Positions 46,660-55,279 of a stretch of 64,000 nucleotides of DNA are shown here, in pieces. Location of the stretch: the NCBI GenBank assembly GCA_965243755.1, contig CBDEVW010000005.1, positions 186,001-250,000 on the forward strand. Reading direction: 5' to 3'. The notes beneath the pieces are model-generated. The model was not told the origin of the DNA. It was given only the letters and a program-made list of their open reading frames with translations, and did not search any database. The position numbers and the translations under genes were made by a program. Source of the stretch: JANSWY01 sp965243755 (GTDB taxonomy: Bacteria; Bacteroidota; Bacteroidia; Cytophagales; Cyclobacteriaceae). Position 1 is the first letter of the stretch. Each line of letters begins with the position of its first letter.

Positions 46660-48228
46660 ATGGAATTATTCTCTTTGACTGCACTGGATCTGTCCATTGT
46701 TGGGTTTTATTTGTTGTTTGTAATTATCCTTGGATTTTACATTGGGTCCAAACATAAAGGCGCAGAGGACTACTTTCTTGCAGGAAGAAATCTCACTTGG
46801 CCAATTATTGGATTCTCCTTGTTTGCCTCTAACATTTCCAGCAATACCCTGGTAGGACTTACAGGATCTGGATATCTCAATGGGTTCTCAGTATTCAGCT
46901 ACGAGTGGATGGCAATTTTTGTATTGATCGTATTCGCCATTTTTTTCCTTCCCTTCTATCTCAAAAACAAAATTTACACTATTCCTGAGTATCTGGAGAA
47001 ACGATATGATAGCATTACCAGAAGTTATGCTTCCATCATTGCTATTATCCTCAATGTCATAGTGGATGTAGCAGCAACTTTGTATGCTGGTGGCGTTTTG
47101 GTACAGTTAATATTCCCTCAGTTTGCGCTGTGGCAAATCATAGGTATCCTGGCAATAGTTGCTGGATTGTATACCATTTCAGGAGGTCTTAGTGCTGTAG
47201 TGTACACAGATGCTATTCAGGCCATCATTCTTATTATTGGAAGTATTTTAATTACCTACTTTGCCTGGGATAAGTCAGGAGGATTTGAAGAAGTTATCAA
47301 AATTACCGACCCAACTCACTTCGATATTATCAAACCAATGTCTGATCCCGAACTACCCTGGCCGGCACTGATAGGTGTATTTCTTCTGGGATTTTATTTC
47401 TGGGGAACAAACCAATACATTACCCAAAGAACACTGGCTTCTAAAACAACCGCGCAGGGGCAATGGGGAGCAATGTTTGCTGGTTTTCTGAAAATATCAA
47501 TCCTCTTTATTATGATATTTCCAGGAGCCTTTGCAAGAGTAATTTATCCTGATATTCAAAATGTGGATCAACTCTATCCCACCATGTTATTTGATTTACT
47601 ACCAACCGGTATCTTAGGGTTGGTACTGGCAGGATTCATTGCGGCACTAATGTCGAGTATTGACTCGGGATTAAACTCAGTATCGACATTGGTGACTATG
47701 GACTTTGTTACCAAAATGAAACCGGACTATTCACAGAAACAATTAATGAAAGTAGGTCGATGGGTCACTTTTATTGTCATGGCAATAGCAGCAGCGTGGG
47801 CCCCTCAGATTGTACATTTTGACAAACTCTGGGATTATCTGCAGCAAGCCTTGTCCTGGTTCTGTCCCCCTATCATCGCATTGTTTGCGGTGGGATTGTT
47901 CTGGAAGGGCGCAAACAAGAATGGAGCATATTGGACCATAGCAGTAGGATCGGCTATATCTGTACTGGCAATCATATTCAATGAAGCAGAATGGAAACCC
48001 AATTTCCTATATGTGACAACCTTTCATTTTCTGATCTCTTGTCTTGCGATGATCATTGGTTCACTAATGAAACCAGACTCAGATAAAGACCTGAAGGATG
48101 TAGTTTGGTCTGTGGAAGAATACAAAAAAGAATCCAACCAACTCAGGTCCTTACCATGGTATTTGAATTACAGATTGCATGGTGCCATATTAGTCATTAT
48201 TGTTGCAATTATTTTAATCATATATTAA
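46660..48228 (+). CDS. Sodium:solute symporter (SLC5/SSS family)
   Basis: A 522-residue inner-membrane symporter with about 13-14 helices. The N-terminal GSKHKGAEDYFLAGRNLTWP segment (about residues 29-48) and the ISGGLSAVVYTDAIQAII stretch are typical of the SSS family, which imports sugars, inositol or other solutes with sodium. It follows the trehalase by about 140 bases and precedes glycerol kinase by 12. It may take up glucose or an intact glucoside; the substrate is inferred from context only. Confidence 0.9.
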   Translation: MELFSLTALDLSIVGFYLLFVIILGFYIGSKHKGAEDYFLAGRNLTWPIIGFSLFASNISSNTLVGLTGSGYLNGFSVFSYEWMAIFVLIVFAIFFLPFYLKNKIYTIPEYLEKRYDSITRSYASIIAIILNVIVDVAATLYAGGVLVQLIFPQFALWQIIGILAIVAGLYTISGGLSAVVYTDAIQAIILIIGSILITYFAWDKSGGFEEVIKITDPTHFDIIKPMSDPELPWPALIGVFLLGFYFWGTNQYITQRTLASKTTAQGQWGAMFAGFLKISILFIMIFPGAFARVIYPDIQNVDQLYPTMLFDLLPTGILGLVLAGFIAALMSSIDSGLNSVSTLVTMDFVTKMKPDYSQKQLMKVGRWVTFIVMAIAAAWAPQIVHFDKLWDYLQQALSWFCPPIIALFAVGLFWKGANKNGAYWTIAVGSAISVLAIIFNEAEWKPNFLYVTTFHFLISCLAMIIGSLMKPDSDKDLKDVVWSVEEYKKESNQLRSLPWYLNYRLHGAILVIIVAIILIIY

Positions 48229-48240
48229 CAGCTCCCAAAG

Positions 48241-49725
48241 ATGAAATACATAGTTGCCTTAGACCAGGGTACCACAAGCTCCCGAGCCATAATCTTCAAC
48301 CATCAAGGTGAAATTGTTGGAATTAGCCAGAAGGAATTTAAGCAGATCTTCCCCAGGTCTGGATGGGTAGAACACGACCCCAAAGAAATATGGGAATCAC
48401 AGCTGGAAGTTTTTGAACTGGTGTTGGCGGAAAACAAGATAACACCTGATCAAATTGAAGCAATTGGCATAACCAACCAAAGAGAAACGGCGGTAGTTTG
48501 GGATAAGAACTCTGGGGAGCCAATCTATAACGCAATCGTTTGGCAGGATAAAAGAACCGCGGGGATTTGTGATGACCTGAAGACTCGAGGAATGGAGGAT
48601 TATGTGAAGACCAATACCGGGTTGGTAATTGATTCATATTTTTCTGGAACAAAGGTAAAGTGGATACTCGATAACGTTTCGGGAGCCAGGGAAAAGGCAG
48701 AAAGTGGCCAGTTGCTTTTTGGTACTATCGATACATGGTTGATCTGGAACCTAACCAACAGACAAATACATGCTACCGACTACACCAATGCAAGCCGGAC
48801 GATGCTGTTCAACATTGCAAACCTTGAATGGGACAAAAAACTTCTTGAAGAGTTGAATGTTCCGGACGCCATGCTACCAGAGGTTAGAAAATCTTCAGGA
48901 GATTTCGGGAAATTCGATTATCGGGGAAGTGAAATACCAATACTTGGAGTTGCCGGAGATCAGCAGGCTGCATTGTTCGGCCAAAGATGCTTCAGGAAAG
49001 GAGAGGCCAAAAATACATATGGAACCGGTTGCTTCATGCTTATGTATACCGGGGATAAACTAGAGCATTCAGACAATGGTTTGTTGACTACCCTCGCTTG
49101 TAGTTTAAACGGTGAGGTAGGGTATGCATTGGAAGGGTCCATTTTTGTAGCCGGTGCTGCTGTACAATGGTTGAGAGACGGCCTGAAAATGGTCAAAAAC
49201 GCTGCAGATACCGAACAAATGGCCATTGAAGCTGGCGACATGAACGATGTATACGTGGTTCCTGCATTCGCAGGCTTGGGGGCACCATATTGGGACATGT
49301 ATTCCAGAGGTGCAATTTTCGGACTAACGAGAGGAACTGGAGCAAATGAGATTGCAAAAGCTACATTGGATTCAATTGCATATCAAACCAAAGATGTGTT
49401 GGAGGCAATGCAGCAGGACTCTGGCATCTCTTTAAGCTGCCTGCGTGTGGATGGAGGAGCAGTGGCGAATAATTACCTGATGCAGTTCCAGTCAAACATT
49501 CTCGGTGTTGATGTGGAACGACCAAAGGTAATAGAAACCACAGCTTTAGGAGCTGCTTATTTAGCTGGATTACAGTCAGGGTTCTGGAAAAGCGAAGATT
49601 TACAGGCAAACCAGGCCATTGACCGAACATTCCAGCCGCAATGGGAAAATCAAAAAATCGATTCACTGTACAGGGGTTGGAAAAAGGCAGTGAATCGTAC
49701 ATTAAAATGGGTAGACACTGATTGA
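48241..49725 (+). CDS. glpK: Glycerol kinase
   Basis: Phosphorylates glycerol to sn-glycerol 3-phosphate. The FGGY-type kinase has 494 residues with ALDQGTTSSRAI near the start, the SGWVEHDP motif near 40, TNQRET near 79-84, the RCFRKGEAKNTYGTGCF segment near 247-263 and a C-terminal ALGAAYLAGLQSGFW signature. It starts 12 bases after the symporter and the alpha-glucosidase follows 38 bases after it. Placement here points to release of glycerol from a substrate of this locus. Confidence 0.95.
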   Translation: MKYIVALDQGTTSSRAIIFNHQGEIVGISQKEFKQIFPRSGWVEHDPKEIWESQLEVFELVLAENKITPDQIEAIGITNQRETAVVWDKNSGEPIYNAIVWQDKRTAGICDDLKTRGMEDYVKTNTGLVIDSYFSGTKVKWILDNVSGAREKAESGQLLFGTIDTWLIWNLTNRQIHATDYTNASRTMLFNIANLEWDKKLLEELNVPDAMLPEVRKSSGDFGKFDYRGSEIPILGVAGDQQAALFGQRCFRKGEAKNTYGTGCFMLMYTGDKLEHSDNGLLTTLACSLNGEVGYALEGSIFVAGAAVQWLRDGLKMVKNAADTEQMAIEAGDMNDVYVVPAFAGLGAPYWDMYSRGAIFGLTRGTGANEIAKATLDSIAYQTKDVLEAMQQDSGISLSCLRVDGGAVANNYLMQFQSNILGVDVERPKVIETTALGAAYLAGLQSGFWKSEDLQANQAIDRTFQPQWENQKIDSLYRGWKKAVNRTLKWVDTD

Positions 49726-49763
49726 TTCAGTAATATTAGAAGGCTATAAACTGAAAGAAACAA

Positions 49764-51419
49764 ATGCAAAGAATATGGTGGAAAGAGGCGGTAGTTTACC
49801 AAATCTATCCAAGAAGTTTTAAAGACTCTAATGGAGATGGAATTGGAGATCTGAGAGGAATTATTGAAAAGCTTGATTACATCAAAAGCCTTGGAGTGGA
49901 CGTCATTTGGCTATGCCCAATTTACAAGTCTCCTAATGATGACAATGGGTATGATGTAAGTGATTATCGAAACATCATGGACGAATTTGGAACCATGAAG
50001 GATTTTGATGAATTACTGCAGGGAATAAAGCACAGAGGACTTAAACTATTAATGGACCTTGTGGCCAATCACACCAGTGACGAGCACGATTGGTTCAGAC
50101 AATCCAGATCTTCAACAGACAACCCAAAGCGGGATTACTACATTTGGAAACCAGGTAGAGACGGTAACCCTCCGAACAATTGGAAATCAATTTTTGGAGG
50201 TGATGCGTGGCTCTTTGATGAGCTGACAAATGAATACTACCTGCACCTTTTTACCAAAAAGCAACCAGATTTGAACTGGGATAACCCTCAGGTAAGAAGG
50301 GAAATTTATGACATCATGAAATTTTGGCTGGATAAGGGAATTGATGGCTTTAGAATGGATGTAATTTCATTCATTTCCAAAAGAAATTATGATGACACAC
50401 CCTACGATGAAATAAACGAATCGATCAATAAAACCTACGCAAACGGACCAAAAATCCACGATTACCTGCAGGAAATGCATCAGGAGGTTATGGCTAATTA
50501 TGATATGATGACCGTAGGAGAAGGTCCAGGTATTGATTTGGAAACAGCACTGGATTATGTCGGTGAGAATAGAAATGAGTTGAATATGGTGTTTCACTTT
50601 GGCCACATGTTCATCGATCATGGTCCCAATGGTAAATTTGATCCGGTCCCTTTCACCTTGCAGCAATTCAAAAAAGTATTCTCTGAATGGGACGAATGTC
50701 TTAAAAGTGATGGTTGGTCAAGCATTTTCCTTGGCAATCATGATTTCCCAAGAATGGTGTCAAGATTTGGCAATGACAAAAAGTACTGGAATAAATCAGC
50801 CAAGCTACTGGTTACTATGCTATGCTCGCTCAGAGGAACTACATATGTGTACCAGGGCGATGAAATCGGCATGACCAATGTAGAATTTACTTCGTTCGAT
50901 GATTTTGATGACGTGGAAATTAAGAACCTGAAAAGAGACCTTCTTGAGAATAATGAAGACCTTGACAAGTTCATTCCAATTGTTAATAAGCAGGGTAGGG
51001 ATAATGCACGGACCCCCATGCAATGGAGTGCTTCCGAAAATGCAGGATTCACCTCTGGATCTCCATGGCTTAAAATCAACAGTAATTACAGCCAGATAAA
51101 CGCCAAAGCCCAGGAGTCAGATCCCGATTCAATTCTTAATTATTATAGGAAAATGATTCAGGTCCGCAAAGATAACCTCACACTGGTGTACGGTGAATAT
51201 CAGGATCTCGCTCCCGATCACGACAAAATCTATGTTTACAAAAGGTGGGACAAAGACGCCCAATACCTGGTTATTCATAATTTCTCGGATAATGAAACAC
51301 AATTTCAGCATGACATAAATGTTCAGCAGGTACTAATCAATAATTATGGGCACATAAAGTATGAGAATGGGGTGTTTCATATGAACCCATGGCAGTCACT
51401 AATTATTTTAGGCGACTGA
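49764..51419 (+). CDS. GH13 alpha-glucosidase, oligo-1,6-glucosidase-like
   Basis: A 551-residue alpha-glucosidase of the GH13_31 type, without a signal peptide (cytosolic). The calcium-loop SNGDGIGDL (about 21-29), the VANHTSDEHDW region, the catalytic nucleophile Asp199 (GFRMDV), the acid/base Glu253 (TVGEGPG) and Asp327 (GNHDFPR) are all present. The residue after the nucleophile is Val200, as in Bacillus oligo-1,6-glucosidase; alpha-1,4-specific relatives usually have Thr. Expected activity is alpha-1,6 or alpha-glucoside hydrolysis; glucosylglycerol or trehalose-6-phosphate are also possible. Confidence 0.9.
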   Translation: MQRIWWKEAVVYQIYPRSFKDSNGDGIGDLRGIIEKLDYIKSLGVDVIWLCPIYKSPNDDNGYDVSDYRNIMDEFGTMKDFDELLQGIKHRGLKLLMDLVANHTSDEHDWFRQSRSSTDNPKRDYYIWKPGRDGNPPNNWKSIFGGDAWLFDELTNEYYLHLFTKKQPDLNWDNPQVRREIYDIMKFWLDKGIDGFRMDVISFISKRNYDDTPYDEINESINKTYANGPKIHDYLQEMHQEVMANYDMMTVGEGPGIDLETALDYVGENRNELNMVFHFGHMFIDHGPNGKFDPVPFTLQQFKKVFSEWDECLKSDGWSSIFLGNHDFPRMVSRFGNDKKYWNKSAKLLVTMLCSLRGTTYVYQGDEIGMTNVEFTSFDDFDDVEIKNLKRDLLENNEDLDKFIPIVNKQGRDNARTPMQWSASENAGFTSGSPWLKINSNYSQINAKAQESDPDSILNYYRKMIQVRKDNLTLVYGEYQDLAPDHDKIYVYKRWDKDAQYLVIHNFSDNETQFQHDINVQQVLINNYGHIKYENGVFHMNPWQSLIILGD

Positions 51420-51502
51420 TCAATCAGCAGCTTAACAATAAATTAACCTCATAAAACCTTCACCTATGACCGAAATTCAACACTTTTGACCAAATTGCGA
51501 AA

Positions 51503-52567
51503 GTGAAGGTAAAGGGTAAACTTGTTTATGAACAGTTAGAAAAGCTGTACCAGGAGGCACAAACCATAGAAATCACCAACCAGGATAAATGGGTGATTTT
51601 TAGTGATCTTCATATGGGAGACGGAGGTCCCAATGATGACTTCAGAACAAACGTTGGCCTTTTTGAAGATGCTCTGGAGAAATATTACCTTAAAAATGAC
51701 TTTGGTCTCATTCTCAATGGTGATGTGGAAGAATTGCAAAGAGCAAAATTTCAGAAGATTCATACCCAATGGAAAGAGGTCATTGAATTGTTTAAAAAAT
51801 TCCTGAATAAGGATAGGTTCGTTAAAACAATTGGTAACCACGACCTGGAATTAGCTTACAATACCGAACTGAATAATCCATTGCCAACTCAGGAAGCAGT
51901 GAAATTGAAATATCAGGAAAATGATATATTTATTTTCCATGGTCACCAGGCTTCTAAAAAGTATCAACAACATAATCAACTGGTCGGGTTTACCCTAAAA
52001 TACTTCGCGAATCCATTAGGAATAAAAAATTACTCAGTTTCACACTCAAGCAAGAAACAATACAAGATTGAGAAGATCGCCTATCACTACTCCGCTTACA
52101 AGAAAATAATCTCAATTATAGGGCATACCCACAGACCATTATTTGAGTCACTACACAAAATGGAACGCCTGAAATTTAAGATTGAAGAGCTATGCAGAAC
52201 CTATGCCAGTAAAAAAACTGATCGCCAAAAAATTGCCGAGCAAATCAAAAGACTAAAAAAGGAGGTGAAGACCTACAGGAAATTAAATGGCGAAACAAAC
52301 AATACAGACTCAGTATATAATTCACTATTTCACATCCCATGCCTTTTCAATTCAGGCACTGTAGTTGGAAAACGAGGGATTACTTGCCTGGAAATTGAAA
52401 ATGGCCATATTAGCCTGGTGCATTGGTTTGATAAAAATACAAGTAAAAAATATCTGAAACATAGTGAATACCAACCGGAGCAATTGGAAGATACTGACTA
52501 TTATAAGATGACAATAAATAGAGACCACTTGGATTACATCTTTACAAGAGTTAAACTGCTTTCATAA
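51503..52567 (+). CDS. Calcineurin-like metallophosphoesterase
   Basis: A 354-residue cytosolic metallophosphoesterase with a GTG start. The two-metal motifs are all visible: DLH (35-37), GD (73-74), GNHD (111-114), a GH (HGHQ) and GHTH (207-210). A lysine-rich coiled stretch follows. The substrate is unknown; phosphodiesters or polyphosphates are possible. It lies between the alpha-glucosidase and the glycerophosphodiesterase, in the same direction. Confidence 0.85.
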   Translation: MKVKGKLVYEQLEKLYQEAQTIEITNQDKWVIFSDLHMGDGGPNDDFRTNVGLFEDALEKYYLKNDFGLILNGDVEELQRAKFQKIHTQWKEVIELFKKFLNKDRFVKTIGNHDLELAYNTELNNPLPTQEAVKLKYQENDIFIFHGHQASKKYQQHNQLVGFTLKYFANPLGIKNYSVSHSSKKQYKIEKIAYHYSAYKKIISIIGHTHRPLFESLHKMERLKFKIEELCRTYASKKTDRQKIAEQIKRLKKEVKTYRKLNGETNNTDSVYNSLFHIPCLFNSGTVVGKRGITCLEIENGHISLVHWFDKNTSKKYLKHSEYQPEQLEDTDYYKMTINRDHLDYIFTRVKLLS

Positions 52568-52582
52568 ACTACAATCTACCTT

Positions 52583-53503
52583 ATGAAATATTCAATGAAC
52601 TACATTTTTCCGGTGCTGTTGCTTCTTTTGTCATGCAACACAACAAATAAATCTAATGAGTCAACAGAAAATGTCGGAAATCCAAAGTTTGATCTGCAGG
52701 GGCATAGGGGAGCAAGAGGACTGATGCCAGAAAATACAATTGAAGGATTTCTGAAGGCACTAGAATTTGGAGTAACTACTTTAGAGCTCGATTTGGCAGT
52801 AACCAGCGATTCTCAGTTGGTAGTTAGCCATGAACCTTGGATCAATCAATTAATATGTTTTGATTCAACAGGTGCTGAAATAGAGGAAGAATACCTTTTC
52901 AACATCTATAAAATGACCTACAAGCAGGTAAATCAATTTGACTGTGGCACCAAGGAAAACCCTAGATTCCCTGTTCAAAGTAAAATTAGAGCGAACAAGC
53001 CGCGACTCATTGATGTAGTGAATGAGGTAAACTATTACCTGGAGGTAAATAACATGGATCCGGTCAGATACAACATTGAGATTAAAACTGAAAAAAGGCG
53101 TGACAACATATTCCACCCATCACCACAAAAGTTCTCTGACCTGGTTTATGATTTTATTTCGTCGCATATAGATAAAAATCTGGTGACTGTCCAATCATTT
53201 GATTTCAGAGTACTGAAATATTTCAATGAAAAATACCCCGAGATTCAATTGGCATTGCTTATAGAAAATGAACTCGATATTCAACAAAACCTGGATTCCT
53301 TAGGATTCGAACCGGATATCTATAGCTGTTGGTATAAACTATTAAACAAGGAAAAGATTAGTGCCTTACAACAAAAAAACATCCAGGTAATCCCCTGGAC
53401 AGTCAATGATTCTACTGATATGAAACAACTTATTAAGTGGGGAGTTGATGGAATCATCACAGATTACCCTAATATTGCGCAAAATATTTTGACAGCAAAG
53501 TAA
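52583..53503 (+). CDS. Glycerophosphodiester phosphodiesterase, lipoprotein
   Basis: Hydrolyses glycerophosphodiesters to glycerol 3-phosphate and an alcohol, outside the inner membrane. The signal has a lipobox ending in Cys18 (LLSC). The catalytic core shows QGHRGARGLMPENT (about 40-53), LELDLAVTSD (Glu and Asp metal ligands) and VVSHEPWI with the second histidine. It is the last of the genes around glycerol kinase, which supports a glycerol-related function of this locus. Its stop is 7 bases from the kinase gene. Confidence 0.92.
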   Translation: MKYSMNYIFPVLLLLLSCNTTNKSNESTENVGNPKFDLQGHRGARGLMPENTIEGFLKALEFGVTTLELDLAVTSDSQLVVSHEPWINQLICFDSTGAEIEEEYLFNIYKMTYKQVNQFDCGTKENPRFPVQSKIRANKPRLIDVVNEVNYYLEVNNMDPVRYNIEIKTEKRRDNIFHPSPQKFSDLVYDFISSHIDKNLVTVQSFDFRVLKYFNEKYPEIQLALLIENELDIQQNLDSLGFEPDIYSCWYKLLNKEKISALQQKNIQVIPWTVNDSTDMKQLIKWGVDGIITDYPNIAQNILTAK

Positions 53504-53510
53504 TCTAAGC

Positions 53511-54506
53511 ATGAGTAAGAAGTACAACGTTTTCGGAATTGGAAATGCATTGGTAGACATTGTAACGGAGGTAAATGATGGTTTCCTCGAAGAACACAAA
53601 ATCGAAAAAGGGTTGATGACATTGGTGGATGAAGAAACTCAGACAAGAATCTACAATGCCATTAATATGGACAACAGCAGCAAACAATGTGGAGGTTCTG
53701 CTGCCAATACAATAATTGCTGTGAGTCAATTTGGAGGTTCTGCGTACTACTCTTGCAAAGTAGCGAATGACGATTTAGGCCAATTTTACATGCAGGATCT
53801 CAAAGCCAATGGCGTAGATACAAATCTTGCTGAGAATAACCTACAGGAAGGGATCACCGGAAAGTGTTTGGTAATGACTTCTGACGATGCTTCAAGAACA
53901 ATGAATACATTCCTCGGCATTACATCTGATTACTCCGTTGCTGAAATAAATGAGGAAGCCCTTAAGAACTCTGAATACCTGTACATTGAAGGATATCTCG
54001 TTACCTCCGAAAATGGGCAAGAGGCGATGAAACACGCTAAAAAGGTGGCAGAAGAAAACGGGGTAAAGACGGCACTCACTTTTTCAGACCCTAGCATGGT
54101 AAAATATTTCAGAGAACCCATGGAGAAAGTGGTTGGTGCAAGCGTAGATCTGCTATTCTGCAATGAGGAAGAAGCAATGCTTTACACAGGCAAAGATAGC
54201 CTTTCAGAAGCCAGGGAAGCGCTTAAGAAGGAAGCAAAAAGGTTTGTTATAACGCTTGGAGAAAATGGAGCAATGATCTTTGACGGTGATACATTTATAG
54301 ATATTGAACCCTACAAAGTGAGAGCGATTGATACAAATGGTGCAGGTGATTCCTTTGCGGGTGCATTCATGTATGGAATAACAAATGGTCACAGTTATGC
54401 AGAATCAGGTAAGCTGGCTTCCATGGTTTCTTCTAAGGTAGTTACACAGTTTGGTCCAAGACTTTCAAAGTCTCAGGCACGCGAAATCTTAGCAAATCTT
54501 AAATAG
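53511..54506 (+). CDS. PfkB family carbohydrate or adenosine kinase
   Basis: A 331-residue ribokinase-like kinase. It begins with GIGNALVDIV, has the CGGSAANTI substrate-site segment (about 62-70), and ends with the PfkB signature DTNGAGDSFAGAF, whose aspartate is the catalytic base. The closest look-alikes in Bacteroidota are annotated as adenosine kinases. It starts 7 bases after the glycerophosphodiesterase but may not belong to that pathway. Confidence 0.85.
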   Translation: MSKKYNVFGIGNALVDIVTEVNDGFLEEHKIEKGLMTLVDEETQTRIYNAINMDNSSKQCGGSAANTIIAVSQFGGSAYYSCKVANDDLGQFYMQDLKANGVDTNLAENNLQEGITGKCLVMTSDDASRTMNTFLGITSDYSVAEINEEALKNSEYLYIEGYLVTSENGQEAMKHAKKVAEENGVKTALTFSDPSMVKYFREPMEKVVGASVDLLFCNEEEAMLYTGKDSLSEAREALKKEAKRFVITLGENGAMIFDGDTFIDIEPYKVRAIDTNGAGDSFAGAFMYGITNGHSYAESGKLASMVSSKVVTQFGPRLSKSQAREILANLK

Positions 54507-54542
54507 CAAGTGGACCAGCATCAGAAATTCCTGAGCCCTATG

Positions 54543-54573
54543 TTTGCATTTCAATAAATACCCAATATCTTTG
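54543..54573 (+). promoter_or_regulatory. Promoter of rpmH-rnpA
   Basis: TTTG at 54543-54546, a 19-base spacer and TATCTTTG at 54566-54573 are a good match to the Bacteroidota consensus. It lies about 70 bases before rpmH. Confidence 0.65.
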
Positions 54574-54644
54574 CACCCCATTTTGTGCATAGCTGCAAAT
54601 TGAGGATGGTTTTCCAGATAGCATAAAAAACTTATTACAAAGCA

Positions 54645-54803
54645 ATGAAAAGGACGTATCAGCCTTCAAATAGGAAGAGAAAAAATAAGCACGGTTTCAG
54701 ATCTAGAATGGAATCTGTAAACGGTAAGGCAGTTTTAGCTAGAAGAAGAGCGAAGGGTAGAAAGAAATTAACTGTATCTGACGAAGGTAAAGGCAAAAAG
54801 TAA
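54645..54803 (+). CDS. rpmH: 50S ribosomal protein L34
   Basis: A 52-residue basic protein with the diagnostic L34 sequence: MKRTYQPSNRKRKNKHGFR near the start, then RMESVNGKAVLARRRAKGR and KKL. A short C-terminal extension (TVSDEGKGKK) is not usual in E. coli L34 but is common in this phylum. It is followed by rnpA after 47 bases, the classic order. Confidence 0.97.
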   Translation: MKRTYQPSNRKRKNKHGFRSRMESVNGKAVLARRRAKGRKKLTVSDEGKGKK

Positions 54804-54850
54804 ACATCGGGTTTAGTTAGTCTTTGCTCGTCCTAACAATTTAGGAGAGC

Positions 54851-55240
54851 ATGTCAGAATCGGATAGAAAAAATATAGTCAGGGCAAAATTCCCTAAAAA
54901 GGAAAGACTGACTCAAAAAAGAATAATAGAGGAGCTTTTTAAAAAAGGTTCCTCTGCTCATTCATACCCATTACTCGTCAGGTATTTGAATGCTGAAAAT
55001 AACACAAACCACAAAGTGTTAATTTCTGTCTCGAAAAGAAACTTCAAAAAAGCTGTAGACAGGAATCTCCTGAAAAGAAGAATCAGGGAAGCTTACAGAA
55101 TCAACAAACACCTGATCGCGAATACAGATACCTTTCTGAATATAGCCATCATCTACATCGGCAAAGAAATTCACAACTATCAGGAAATTGAAAGTAAACT
55201 AATTAAATTGGTCAAACGTTTACCTGTTAACAATATCTGA
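54851..55240 (+). CDS. rnpA: Ribonuclease P protein component
   Basis: The protein subunit of RNase P, which helps cut tRNA 5' leaders. The 129-residue protein has FPKKERLTQKRIIEELFKKG near the N-terminus and the conserved basic RNR region (VDRNLLKRRIREAYR, about residues 74-88). Directly after it comes an S41 peptidase, not the yidC/yidD genes seen in many other bacteria. Confidence 0.95.
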   Translation: MSESDRKNIVRAKFPKKERLTQKRIIEELFKKGSSAHSYPLLVRYLNAENNTNHKVLISVSKRNFKKAVDRNLLKRRIREAYRINKHLIANTDTFLNIAIIYIGKEIHNYQEIESKLIKLVKRLPVNNI

Positions 55241-55279
55241 ATTTCTGATTTTTAATAAGTCCTCAAAGGCATTGGAGGT

